Shown: positions 9,752-19,979 of the stretch, in pieces
Layout: every line of letters begins with the position of its first letter
Numbering within the stretch: the stretch's first letter is position 1
Notes under the pieces: generated by a model
The model's database searches: none
The model's input: only the letters and a program-made list of their open reading frames with translations
What the model was told of the DNA's origin: nothing
Program-made: the position numbers and the translations under genes
DNA from: Streptomyces fumigatiscleroticus
GTDB taxonomy: Bacteria > Actinomycetota > Actinomycetes > Streptomycetales > Streptomycetaceae
Direction: 5' to 3'
DNA: 64,000 nt
NCBI RefSeq assembly: GCF_014647975.1
Contig: NZ_BMQF01000002.1
Coordinates: 496,001-560,000, forward strand

Positions 9752-10342
9752 ATGAACTTCTCCGTGAAACCCGTACTGACCGGCGAGAAGACCGTGCTGC
9801 GACCGTTCACCGAGGCCGACGCGGAGGTGATCGGGGAGATCCTCCGTGACCCGGAGGTCATCCGCTGCACCTTCGAACCGGGCACCGAGCTGACCCCGGA
9901 GCGGCTGCGCTCCTGGTACGGCTCCCGCGCCGACCAGCCGGACCGGCTCGACCTCGCCGTCACCGACCGCGCCACCGGCGAACTCGTCGGCGAGGTCGTC
10001 CTGTACGAGTGGAACCCCCGGGCCCGCAGCTGCACGTTCCGCACCCTTCTCGGCCCGCGGGGCCGTGGCCGGGGCCTCGGCACCGAGGCGACCCGGCTGA
10101 TCGTCGGCCATGGCTTCGAGCGGCTCGGCCTGCACCGCATCGCGCTGGAGCTCTACGGCCACAACCACCGGGCCCGGCGGGTGTACGAGAAGGTCGGCTT
10201 CGTGGTGGAGGGGGTACGGCGGGAGGCGGCGCTGCGTGACGGCCGGTGGGTGGACGAGGTGCTCATGGCCGTCCTGGACCGGGAGTGGGCCGTCCACCGC
10301 GGGCACCCCGGGACGACCGGCTCCGCACCGCGCCGCCCGTGA
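9752..10342 (+). CDS. GNAT-family N-acetyltransferase (RimJ/RimL type)
   Basis: A 196-residue acetyl-CoA-dependent acetyltransferase. The start VLTGEKTVLRPFTEADAEV and the acetyl-CoA loop near residues 105-115 (GPRGRGRGLGTEAT) followed by GLHRIALELYGHNHRARRVY are typical of the RimJ/RimL branch, which acetylates N-terminal or side-chain amines of proteins or small molecules. The substrate is unknown. The ATG at 9752 follows the 12-bp hairpin directly, so an own promoter or a leaderless start is possible. Confidence 0.85.
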   Translation: MNFSVKPVLTGEKTVLRPFTEADAEVIGEILRDPEVIRCTFEPGTELTPERLRSWYGSRADQPDRLDLAVTDRATGELVGEVVLYEWNPRARSCTFRTLLGPRGRGRGLGTEATRLIVGHGFERLGLHRIALELYGHNHRARRVYEKVGFVVEGVRREAALRDGRWVDEVLMAVLDREWAVHRGHPGTTGSAPRRP

Positions 10343-10377
10343 CGTACGTGACGGTCGTCATGGCCGGTGCGGGTGGT

Positions 10378-11421
10378 TCACGTCCAGGGGTCGATGACCG
10401 TCACCCCCGCGCCCGGCGCCGTACCCATGTCCGCCAGCGCGGACGGCACCGCGTCCAGCCCGATCGTGGACGTCACCAGCAGCTCGGGCCGCAGGACGCC
10501 CGACCGCACCAGGTCCAGCAGGGGCGGGTAGGCGTGGGCGGCCATGCCGTGGCTGCCGAGGAGTTCGAGTTCCAGGGCTATGACGCGGGCCATGGGGACC
10601 GGTGTCGTACCGCTCGGTGAGGGCAGCAGGCCGACCTGGACGTGCCGGCCGCGGCGGCGGAGGCCGCTCACGGACGCGGCGCAGGTGGCCGGTGAGCCGA
10701 GGGCGTCGAGGGAGAGGTGGGCACCGCCGCCGGTGAGGTCGCGGACCGCCGCCGCGGTGTCCCCGGTCCGGGAGGCGTCCAGGCACTCCACCGCCCCGAA
10801 GCGCCGGGCCAGTTCCAGCGCCCGGGACGACACGTCGACGGCGACGACCCGGGCGCCCGCGGCGGCGGCGATCATCACGGCGGACAGGCCCACCCCGCCG
10901 CAGCCGTGCACCGCGACCCACTCCCCCGCCGCCACCCGGCCCTGCCGCACCACCGCCCGGTACGCCGTGGCGAACCGGCAGCCGAGCGAGGCCGCCGTCG
11001 CCGAGGACAGGCCGTCGGGGACGGCGACGAGGTTGACGTCGGCGTGATCGAGCGCCACGTACTGGGCGAAGGACCCCCAGTGGGTGAAGCCCGGCTGGGT
11101 CTGCCGCTCGCACACCTGCCGGTCGCCCGCCGCGCAGGACGGGCAGGTGCCGCAGGCGCAGACGAACGGCACGGTGACCCGGTCGCCGGGGCGGGCGCCG
11201 GTCACCCGGGCGCCCACCTCCTCGACGACACCGGCGAGTTCGTGACCGGGCACGTGCGGCAGCGTGATGTCCGCGTCGTGCCCCTGCCAGCCGTGCCAGT
11301 CGCTGCGGCACAGGCCGGTGGCCTCGACGCGCACCACGACCCCGTGCTCCGCGGGCCGGGGATCCGGCACCTCGCGCACCTCGGCCGGTTCCCCGAACCG
11401 CTCGAACACCACCGCCCGCAT
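10378..11421 (-). CDS. Zinc-dependent alcohol dehydrogenase
   Basis: A 347-residue medium-chain dehydrogenase/reductase. The catalytic zinc ligands are visible in [12 protein letters not shown] (Cys near residue 37) and [12 protein letters not shown], and the structural zinc Cys cluster in [17 protein letters not shown] (about residues 89-105). The Rossmann motif is [15 protein letters not shown]. It oxidises an alcohol with NAD(P)+; the substrate is unknown. The start at 11421 is chosen because GAAGGCGAGG precedes it and upstream sequence is low complexity. It is convergent with the GNAT gene. Confidence 0.88.
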   Translation of the reverse strand: MRAVVFERFGEPAEVREVPDPRPAEHGVVVRVEATGLCRSDWHGWQGHDADITLPHVPGHELAGVVEEVGARVTGARPGDRVTVPFVCACGTCPSCAAGDRQVCERQTQPGFTHWGSFAQYVALDHADVNLVAVPDGLSSATAASLGCRFATAYRAVVRQGRVAAGEWVAVHGCGGVGLSAVMIAAAAGARVVAVDVSSRALELARRFGAVECLDASRTGDTAAAVRDLTGGGAHLSLDALGSPATCAASVSGLRRRGRHVQVGLLPSPSGTTPVPMARVIALELELLGSHGMAAHAYPPLLDLVRSGVLRPELLVTSTIGLDAVPSALADMGTAPGAGVTVIDPWT

Positions 11422-11531
11422 CCGCCGCCCTCGCCTTCGATCCGTGTCCGGCACGCGCGCCCATGATCCCCCGTCCGCCGGAACGTTCTGCCCCCTTCCG
11501 GCCCGCCGACCCGCCAGACCCCTCCCGACTC

Positions 11532-11559
11532 TTGGATTGATACCCCCCAGGGGTATAGT
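11532..11559 (+). promoter_or_regulatory. copZ promoter with CsoR-type operator
   Basis: TTGGAT (11532-11537) and TATAGT (11554-11559) form a promoter with a 16-bp spacer. The spacer and -10 overlap ATACCCCCCAGGGGTAT (11540-11556), a near-palindrome of the type bound by the copper sensor CsoR. Apo-CsoR would block RNA polymerase and Cu(I) would release it. csoR itself is not in the window. Confidence 0.75.
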
Positions 11560-11639
11560 GTGGAGTGTGTGATCCGAAGGGTGGGTCACCCGAGCCCCCA
11601 GGGGCACGCCGCACACACACCTCGACGAGGAGAAACGAC

Positions 11640-11879
11640 ATGAGCGCCCAGACCGACACCCCGGACTCCGTCACCGCCGTCTACAAGGTGAGCGGGATGA
11701 GCTGCGGACACTGCGAGGGCGCCGTCTCCGGCGAGATCTCCCGGATCCCCGGCGTCACCTCGGTGAAGGCCGTGGCCTCGGCCGGCGAGGTCACCGTCGT
11801 CTCCGCGGCCCCGCTCGACGAGGAGGCCGTACGCACCGCCGTCGACGAGGCCGGCTTCGAGCTCGTCGGCAAGGCCTGA
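11640..11879 (+). CDS. copZ: Copper chaperone CopZ (heavy-metal-associated domain)
   Basis: A 79-residue HMA-domain protein with the Cu(I)-binding motif GMSCGHC (Cys near residues 23 and 26) in a ferredoxin-like fold. It carries Cu(I) in the cytoplasm to the P-type ATPase encoded next. The ATG at 11640 is supported by GAGGAG 7-12 nt upstream. It is controlled by the CsoR-like operator and separated from copA by a hairpin. Confidence 0.93.
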   Translation: MSAQTDTPDSVTAVYKVSGMSCGHCEGAVSGEISRIPGVTSVKAVASAGEVTVVSAAPLDEEAVRTAVDEAGFELVGKA

Positions 11880-11897
11880 CCGGCGGATCGCCACCGC

Positions 11898-11920
11898 GGC
11901 CGGCCGCATGTCGGCCGGCC
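11898..11920 (+). terminator. Intra-operon hairpin between copZ and copA
   Basis: A 9-bp perfect stem GGCCGGCCG/CGGCCGGCC (11898-11906, 11912-11920) with a 5-nt loop lies 19 bp after the copZ stop. It may partly terminate transcription and so set a high copZ:copA ratio. Confidence 0.5.
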
Positions 11921-12025
11921 CTTCGGGGCCGCGTCCCCGACCGCACACCGAGCCCTCCCGACCGGTCCGCGCCGACCAGCTCATACTGGCTCCGCACGGT
12001 CCGGTCCGTCGTCTGGAGTCCGGAC

Positions 12026-14281
<2,256 letters not shown>

Positions 14282-14362
14282 GGCCGGATCCCGGCTTCCT
14301 CTGGAGTACGGCAAGAGCCTCACATAAGCTCTTCACAAGGCTCGCGCATCATCCTTACGCTT

Positions 14363-14388
14363 GGGCCCCGTCGATCATTTCGGGGCCC
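14363..14388 (+). terminator. copA terminator hairpin
   Basis: GGGCCCCG (14363-14370) pairs with CGGGGCCC (14381-14388) around a 10-nt loop, 82 bp downstream of the copA stop, followed by TT. Confidence 0.55.
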
Positions 14389-14762
14389 TTGCGCATCTAA
14401 CGGACATATGCAAGAGACACAGATCACAGTGATGTGAACGTAACCATCGAAGGGGCTCGAAGGTCTAAGTTGGCGATGTCGGGCAGCGTCTTGGGGGGCG
14501 CTTCCTGGCATCTGGGGATGTCTTGGGGGACTTCTCCAGGAAGAGGTAACTCCCTGCTCGCACGGAAGTGAGAGCGGGGAAAAGCGTTGCCGGGACACGT
14601 ACACCGGGAAGCTTTGAGCGGCCCTCCCGAACGTGCGCTGTCCCGGCAGACCGCACAGAGAAGTACGACGGGTCCGCCCGTCGTGTTCACACAGCGATTT
14701 CAGGCGCTGGTCTCACAGACGCCCGGCCGGATCCCGTGGGGGGAATCCGCACCGGGACATGG

Positions 14763-14815
14763 GAAGGCGCCCTGGTCGTCGGCCCGTGGGGGGACCGGCG
14801 TACCGGGGCGCCTTC
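14763..14815 (+). terminator. Long-stem hairpin in the copA-citA gap
   Basis: A 14-bp stem with one G-U pair (14763-14776 with 14802-14815, outer half GAAGGCGCC/GGCGCCTTC) encloses a second, weaker helix. It is far from both genes, so it may end a separate plus-strand RNA. Confidence 0.5.
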
Positions 14816-14883
14816 TGTTATGGAGTTGCCGGGGGCTCCTCCCCCGCAGTGTCCGTGGGGCCGTTCGCCGGCCCGTTCACCGC

Positions 14884-14907
14884 GCGGAGTGCCGCCGCAA
14901 CGGCACT
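14884..14907 (-). terminator. citA terminator hairpin
   Basis: GGAGTGCCG and CGGCACTCC (14884-14892, 14899-14907) form a 9-bp stem 20 bp downstream of the citrate synthase stop. Confidence 0.6.
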
Positions 14908-14926
14908 CCCCGGGCGGTGGGCCGGC

Positions 14927-16216
14927 TCAGCGCTCCTCGACGGGGACGAAGTCGCGCTCGACCACGCCCGTGTAGATCTGGCGCGGGCGGCCGATGCGGG
15001 AGCCCGGCTCCTTGATCATCTCGTGCCACTGGGCGATCCAGCCCGGCAGCCGGCCGAGGGCGAACAGGACCGTGAACATCTCGGTCGGGAAGCCCATGGC
15101 CCGGTAGATCAGGCCGGTGTAGAAGTCGACGTTCGGGTAGAGCTTGCGCTCGGTGAAGTAGTCGTCGGAGAGCGCGTGCTCCTCCAGCTTCAGCGCGATG
15201 TCCAGCAGCTCGTCGGACTTGCCGAGGGCGGAGAGCACATCGTGCGCCGCAGCCTTGATGATCTTTGCGCGGGGGTCGAAGTTCTTGTAGACCCGGTGGC
15301 CGAAGCCCATCAGGCGGACGCCGTCCTCCTTGTTCTTCACCTTGCGGATGAAGGAGTCGACGTCGCCGCCCGCGTCGCGGATGCCCTCCAGCATCTCCAG
15401 CACCGACTGGTTGGCGCCGCCGTGCAGCGGGCCCCACAGGGCGTTGATGCCGGCGGAGATCGAGGCGAACATGTTCGCCTGCGAGGAGCCGACCAGGCGC
15501 ACGGTGGACGTCGAGCAGTTCTGCTCGTGGTCCGCGTGCAGGATGAGCAGCTTGTCGAGGGCCGAGACGACGGTCGGGTCGAGCTCGTACTCCTGGGCCG
15601 GCACCGAGAAGGTCATGCGCAGGAAGTTCTCGACGTAGCCGAGGTCGTTGCGCGGGTAGACGAAGGGGTGGCCGATCGACTTCTTGTAGGCGTAGGCCGC
15701 GATCGTCGGGAGCTTGGCGAGCAGCCGGATCGTGGAGAGGTTGCGCTGCGTCTCGTCGAACGGGTTGTGGCTGTCCTGGTAGAAGGTCGACAGCGCCGAG
15801 ACGACCGACGACAGCATGGCCATCGGGTGGGCGTCGCGCGGGAAGCCGCGGTAGAAGTTCTTGACGTCCTCGTGCAGCAGGGTGTGCTGCGTGATCTCGT
15901 TCTGGAACGAGGTCAGCTCGTCGACGGTCGGCAGCTCACCGTTGATCAGCAGGTAGGCCACCTCCAGGAAGGTGGAGCGCTCGGCGAGCTGCTCGATCGG
16001 GTAGCCGCGGTACCGCAGAATGCCCTGCTCGCCGTCGAGGTAGGTGATGGCGGATTTATAGGCGGCGGTGTTGCCGTAGCCGCTGTCCAGCGTCACCAGA
16101 CCGGTCTGGGCGCGGAGCTTCCCGATGTCGAAGCCCTTGTCGCCGACGGTGCTGTCGATCACCGGGTAGGTGTACTCGTCGCCGTCGTACCGCAGTACTA
16201 CAGAGTTGTCGCTCAC
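14927..16216 (-). CDS. citA: Citrate synthase
   Basis: A 429-residue type II citrate synthase that condenses acetyl-CoA and oxaloacetate into citrate at the entry of the TCA cycle. Catalytic features include GLGPLHGGAN-type sequence (here LWGPLHGGANQ, His), VRLMGFGHRVYKNFDPRA (His and Arg) and the C-terminal Asp region YTGLIYRAMGFP. The GTG at 16216 is preferred because GAGGGA precedes it and homologues begin MSDNSVVLRY. The region around YKSAI uses the rare codons TAT and AAA. The leader has a short hairpin and, further up, nested palindromes. Confidence 0.95.
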   Translation of the reverse strand: MSDNSVVLRYDGDEYTYPVIDSTVGDKGFDIGKLRAQTGLVTLDSGYGNTAAYKSAITYLDGEQGILRYRGYPIEQLAERSTFLEVAYLLINGELPTVDELTSFQNEITQHTLLHEDVKNFYRGFPRDAHPMAMLSSVVSALSTFYQDSHNPFDETQRNLSTIRLLAKLPTIAAYAYKKSIGHPFVYPRNDLGYVENFLRMTFSVPAQEYELDPTVVSALDKLLILHADHEQNCSTSTVRLVGSSQANMFASISAGINALWGPLHGGANQSVLEMLEGIRDAGGDVDSFIRKVKNKEDGVRLMGFGHRVYKNFDPRAKIIKAAAHDVLSALGKSDELLDIALKLEEHALSDDYFTERKLYPNVDFYTGLIYRAMGFPTEMFTVLFALGRLPGWIAQWHEMIKEPGSRIGRPRQIYTGVVERDFVPVEER

Positions 16217-16323
16217 GTCTTCCCTCACCGACGTAGTGCCTCATCTTCGAGGTGCCCTGACTGTCTCTACCTTCCCCCACTTGGCTCAGGAGAGTGCACT
16301 CGGGGTCGACCATCGGGCTCATC

Positions 16324-16342
16324 GGCGGCACTCAGTGCCGCC
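16324..16342 (-). promoter_or_regulatory. Hairpin in the citA leader
   Basis: GGCGGCAC and GTGCCGCC (16324-16331, 16335-16342) form an 8-bp stem with a 3-nt loop about 110 bp upstream of the citA start. It may be a leader structure or an operator. Confidence 0.35.
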
Positions 16343-16394
16343 AACTTGCTCATCCTGCCCCCTTCACCCCCCTTCCGGAAGTGCTCTGTGACCT

Positions 16395-16426
16395 TCGCGA
16401 CTCATTTGATCGATCATTTTTCGCGA
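16395..16426. promoter_or_regulatory. Nested palindromes upstream of citA
   Basis: The perfect palindrome TGATCGATCA (16407-16416) is flanked by two copies of TCGCGA (16395-16400 and 16421-16426), in an AT-rich island between citA and the helicase gene. It is a candidate operator or promoter region for citA. Confidence 0.4.
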
Positions 16427-16460
16427 GGCCGGTCCCGGAAGGGGTCCGGGGTCCGGGTGA

Positions 16461-18731
16461 TCAGCCCTCCAGGGGGCGGGGAGAGAGCCTGAAGTCGAGC
16501 GCCGTGCAGCGCCGGCCCGCCGAGACCGTGCGCACCGCCTGGCCTATCGCCTTGCGCGAACCGACGAGGACGACCAGCTTCTTGGCCCGGGTGACCGCCG
16601 TGTACAGCAGGTTGCGCTGGAGCATCATCCAGGCTCCGGTGGTGACGGGGATCACCACCGCCGGGTACTCGCTGCCCTGGGAGCGGTGGATGGTCACCGC
16701 GTAGGCGTGGGCGAGTTCGTCCAGCTCGTCGAATTCGTACGGGACCTCCTCGTCCTCGTCCGTCAGTACCGTCAGGCGCTGGTCGACCTCGTCGAGCGAG
16801 GTGACCACTCCCACGGTGCCGTTGAAGACACCGTTCTCGCCCTTCTCGTAATTGTTGCGAATCTGGGTGACCTTGTCGCCGACGCGGAACACCCGGCCGC
16901 CGAACCTCTTCTCGGCCAGCCCGGGCCGGCCGGGGGTGATGGCCTGCTGGAGCAGGCCGTTCAAGGTGCCCGCGCCGGCCGGGCCCCGGTGCATGGGGGC
17001 CAGCACCTGGACGTCGCGGCGCGGATCGAGGCCGAAGCGGGCCGGGATGCGCCGGGAGGCGACGTCCACCGTGAGCCGGCCGGCCTCCTCGGTGTCGTCC
17101 TCGACGAAGAGGAAGAAGTCCTTCATGCCGTCGGTGACCGGGTGCTGTCCGGCGTTGATCCGGTGCGCGTTGGTGACCACGCCGGACTGCTGGGCCTGGC
17201 GGAAGACCTTGGTGAGGCGGACGGCCGGAACCGGGCTGCCGTCGGCGAGCAGGTCGCGCAGCACCTCGCCGGCGCCGACGCTGGGCAGCTGGTCCACGTC
17301 CCCCACGAACAGCAGGTGGGCGCCCGGCGGCACCGCCTTGACCAGCTTGTTGGCGAGCAGCAGGTCCAGCATGGACGCCTCGTCGACCACCACCAGGTCG
17401 GCGTCGAGCGGCCGGTCGCGGTCGTACGCCGCGTCGCCGCCGGGCTTGAGCTCCAGCAGCCGGTGGACGGTGGAGGCCTCGGCGCCGGTGAGCTCCGACA
17501 GGCGCTTGGCGGCCCGGCCGGTGGGGGCGGCCAGGACGACCTTGGCCTTCTTGGCGCGGGCCAGCTCCACGATCGAGCGGACGGTGAAGGACTTGCCGCA
17601 GCCGGGGCCGCCGGTCAGGACGGCGACCTTCTCGGTGAGCGCCAGCCGGACGGCCGCCTCCTGCTCGGGGGCGAGGTCGGCGCCCGTGCGCCCCCTGAGC
17701 CAGCCCAGCGCCCGGTCCCAGGCGACGTCGTGGAAGGCGGGCATCCGGTCCTCGTCGGTGCGCAGCAGCCGCAGCAGCTGGCCGGCGAGGGACAGCTCGG
17801 CCCGGTGGAAGGGCACGAGATAGACGGCGGTGACGGGCTCGCCGCCGTCCGGTCCGGGCACCTTCTCGCGGACGACACCGGGGTCCTCGCCCTCCTCGGG
17901 CGGCGCGGCCAGCTCGGCGAGACACTCGATGACCAGCCCGGTGTCGACCTGGAGCAGCTTCACCGTGTCGGCGATCAGCCGCTCCTCGGGCAGGTAGCAG
18001 TGCCCCTGGTCGGCGGACTGGGACAGGGCGTACTGAAGGCCGGCCTTGACTCGCTCGGGGCTGTCGTGCGGGATGCCGACGGACCGGGCGATCTTGTCGG
18101 CGGTGAGGAAGCCGATGCCCCAGACATCGGCGGCCAGGCGGTACGGCTGGTTCTTCACCACGGAGATCGAGGCGTCGCCGTACTTCTTGTAGATGCGCAC
18201 CGCGATCGACGTCGAGACCTCGACGGTCTGGAGGAAGAGCATGACCTCCTTGATCGCCTTCTGCTCCTCCCAGGCGTCGGCAATCTTCTTGGTGCGCTTC
18301 GGACCGAGGCCGGGCACCTCGATGAGCCGCTCCGGCTCCTCCTCGATGATCTTCAGCGTGTCCAGGCCGAAGTGCTGCGTGATGCGGTCGGCGAAGACCG
18401 GGCCGATGCCCTTGACCAGGCCCGAGCCGAGATAGCGCCGGATGCCCTGGACGGTGGCCGGCAGGACGGTGGTGTAGTTCTCCACCTGGAACTGCTTGCC
18501 GTACTGCGGGTGGGAGCCCCAGCGGCCCTCCATGCGCAGGGACTCGCCGACCTGGGCGCCGAGCAGTGCGCCGACGACGGTGAGGAGGTCACCGGCGCCG
18601 CGGCCGGTGTCGACCCGGGCCACCGTGTAGCCGTTCTCCTCGTTGGCGTACGTGATGCGTTCCAGTACGCCTTCGAGCACGGCGAGCCGCCGCTCCCCGT
18701 TCGCCGCCTGGTTCGCCGCCTGTTGGGACAT
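16461..18731 (-). CDS. RecD-like (RecD2/TraA type) ATP-dependent DNA helicase
   Basis: A 756-residue SF1B 5'-3' helicase. The N-terminal OB/HhH region includes YLGSGLVKGIGPVFADRI and VPGLGPKRTKKIADAW (residues about 100-170). Helicase motifs follow: Walker A GGPGCGKS, GRAAKRLSELT, DEAS (VVVDEASMLDL), GDVDQLPSVGAG and, near the end, the motif VI region YTAVTRAKKLVVLVGS with an upstream SH3/UvrD_C-like region. It is not part of a RecBCD complex (no recB/recC nearby); RecD2 proteins act alone in repair and replication. The ATG at 18731 gives a normal family start. Confidence 0.9.
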   Translation of the reverse strand: MSQQAANQAANGERRLAVLEGVLERITYANEENGYTVARVDTGRGAGDLLTVVGALLGAQVGESLRMEGRWGSHPQYGKQFQVENYTTVLPATVQGIRRYLGSGLVKGIGPVFADRITQHFGLDTLKIIEEEPERLIEVPGLGPKRTKKIADAWEEQKAIKEVMLFLQTVEVSTSIAVRIYKKYGDASISVVKNQPYRLAADVWGIGFLTADKIARSVGIPHDSPERVKAGLQYALSQSADQGHCYLPEERLIADTVKLLQVDTGLVIECLAELAAPPEEGEDPGVVREKVPGPDGGEPVTAVYLVPFHRAELSLAGQLLRLLRTDEDRMPAFHDVAWDRALGWLRGRTGADLAPEQEAAVRLALTEKVAVLTGGPGCGKSFTVRSIVELARAKKAKVVLAAPTGRAAKRLSELTGAEASTVHRLLELKPGGDAAYDRDRPLDADLVVVDEASMLDLLLANKLVKAVPPGAHLLFVGDVDQLPSVGAGEVLRDLLADGSPVPAVRLTKVFRQAQQSGVVTNAHRINAGQHPVTDGMKDFFLFVEDDTEEAGRLTVDVASRRIPARFGLDPRRDVQVLAPMHRGPAGAGTLNGLLQQAITPGRPGLAEKRFGGRVFRVGDKVTQIRNNYEKGENGVFNGTVGVVTSLDEVDQRLTVLTDEDEEVPYEFDELDELAHAYAVTIHRSQGSEYPAVVIPVTTGAWMMLQRNLLYTAVTRAKKLVVLVGSRKAIGQAVRTVSAGRRCTALDFRLSPRPLEG

Positions 18732-18863
18732 GATCCGACGCTACAGCCACCCTCTGACAGCGCGGGCGGCCCGGGGACGGAACCGTTCCCCTTCGGTGCT
18801 CGTCCGGGCGCTCTTCATCACGATCCGGTCTCGGAAGGGGGCCGGCCTCTTGCCCCCTTCCCG

Positions 18864-18909
18864 TGTAATCGATTCCAATCTCTTCTCGTCGTCGATGTAA
18901 TCGATTCCA
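18864..18909 (+). promoter_or_regulatory. Two LacI-type operators upstream of the ribose-type operon
   Basis: TGTAATCGATTCCA occurs at 18864-18877 and again at 18896-18909. Each is a 14-bp inverted repeat with one mismatched pair, centred on CG as in LacI-family sites, and their starts are 32 bp apart, about three helical turns. The second ends 17 bp before the regulator ATG. This fits autoregulation by looping or cooperative binding. Confidence 0.75.
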
Positions 18910-18926
18910 CGAGGAGGTGGAAGGCG

Positions 18927-19979
18927 ATGGCGAGCATCAAGGACGTCGCCTCCGCGGCGGGCGTCTCGGTCGCCACGGTGTCGCGTGTCCTGAACGGCCA
19001 CCCGTCGGTCAGCGCCGACGCGCGCACCCGCGTGCTGGCCGCCGTCGAGCGGCTGGACTACCGCCCCAACGCCGTCGCCCGGTCGCTGCGCACCGACCGG
19101 ACCCGCACCCTCGGCCTGGTCATCAGCGATGTGCTGAACCCCTACTTCACCGAGCTGGCCCGCTCGGTGGAGGAGGAGGCCCGCGCGCTCGGCTACAGCG
19201 TCGTCATCGGCAACGCCGACGAACGCCCCGACCTCCAGGACCACCACGTACAAACCCTGCTGGACCGCCGTATCGACGGCCTGCTGGTCTCCCCCACCGA
19301 CGGCGGCTCGCCGCTGATGCTGGAGGCCGCCCGCGCGGGGACGCCGATGGTCTTCGTCGACCGGTGGATCCCGGGCGTGGACGTGCCGGTGGTCCGGTCG
19401 GACGGGCGGGCCGCCGTCCGCGATCTCGTCGCGCACCTGCACGGGCTCGGGCACCGGCGGCTGGCGATCATCGCGGGCCCGGCGGCGACCACGACCGGCC
19501 GGGAGCGCGTTCAGGCCTTCCGGGAGGCGCTCGCCGCGTACGGTCTCGATCTGCCCGACGCCTACATCGGCCAGGGCGACTTCCAGGCCGAGAGCGGGCG
19601 CCGGGTCACCGAGGGCTTCCTCGATCTGCCCGAGCCGCCCGAGGTCGTCTTCGCGGCGGACAACCTGATGGCGCTGGGCGCGCTGGACGCCCTCCGCGCG
19701 CGCGGGCTGCGCGTTCCCGAGGACGTGGGGCTCGCCGCCTTCGACGACATCCGCTGGTTCGTGCACACCGATCCGCCGATCACCGCGGTCGCCCAGCCCA
19801 CCGCCGACCTGGGGCGGGCCGCCGTCCGCGCGCTGGTCGACCGCATCGGGGGACGGCCCGGCGAGTCCGTCACCCTTCCCGCCCGGCTGGTCGTCCGCCG
19901 CTCGTGCGGTGAGCCGGCGCCGGAGCGGTTCCCGCACCGGTCCCCCGCACAGTCCCCCGTACGAAGGAGTACGTCGTGA
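18927..19979 (+). CDS. LacI-family regulator of the ribose-type operon
   Basis: A 350-residue repressor. The N-terminal HTH IKDVASAAGVSVATVSRVLN and hinge YRPNAVARSLRT (residues about 4-60) are typical; a periplasmic-binding-like sugar domain follows (DVLNPYFTELA, DGLLVSPTD, VVFAADNLMALGALDAL, DIRWF). The ATG at 18927 follows GAGGAGG. Its stop overlaps the ATPase start (GTGA), so it is the first gene of the operon it most likely represses through the two operators just upstream; the inducer is probably ribose or a related sugar. Confidence 0.9.
   Translation: MASIKDVASAAGVSVATVSRVLNGHPSVSADARTRVLAAVERLDYRPNAVARSLRTDRTRTLGLVISDVLNPYFTELARSVEEEARALGYSVVIGNADERPDLQDHHVQTLLDRRIDGLLVSPTDGGSPLMLEAARAGTPMVFVDRWIPGVDVPVVRSDGRAAVRDLVAHLHGLGHRRLAIIAGPAATTTGRERVQAFREALAAYGLDLPDAYIGQGDFQAESGRRVTEGFLDLPEPPEVVFAADNLMALGALDALRARGLRVPEDVGLAAFDDIRWFVHTDPPITAVAQPTADLGRAAVRALVDRIGGRPGESVTLPARLVVRRSCGEPAPERFPHRSPAQSPVRRSTS

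Larger units (their letters stand above)
14282..14926. other. Hairpin-rich non-coding region between copA and citA
   Basis: No credible gene lies in these 645 bp between convergent genes. Several perfect stems occur: 14363-14370/14381-14388, 14590-14598/14640-14648, 14666-14673/14678-14685, a 14-bp stem 14763-14776/14802-14815 and 14884-14892/14899-14907. TCACA-N4-TGTGA lies at 14424-14437. CCCGTGGGGGGA is repeated at 14733 and 14783. Beyond terminators, this could be a structured small RNA; I recall an S. coelicolor sRNA reported near citrate synthase but cannot verify it. Confidence 0.5.

Noticed and set aside
14400..14820. Known riboswitch class (ydaO, SAM or ykkC) upstream of a gene
   Set aside because: No class consensus could be matched, and no gene follows on the plus strand before the convergent citA end.
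16686..18926. Very long open frame antisense to the helicase, joined to the LacI gene
   Set aside because: It mirrors the helicase codon pattern, has low-complexity Val/Gly/Arg sequence and no domain before the LacI start at 18927.
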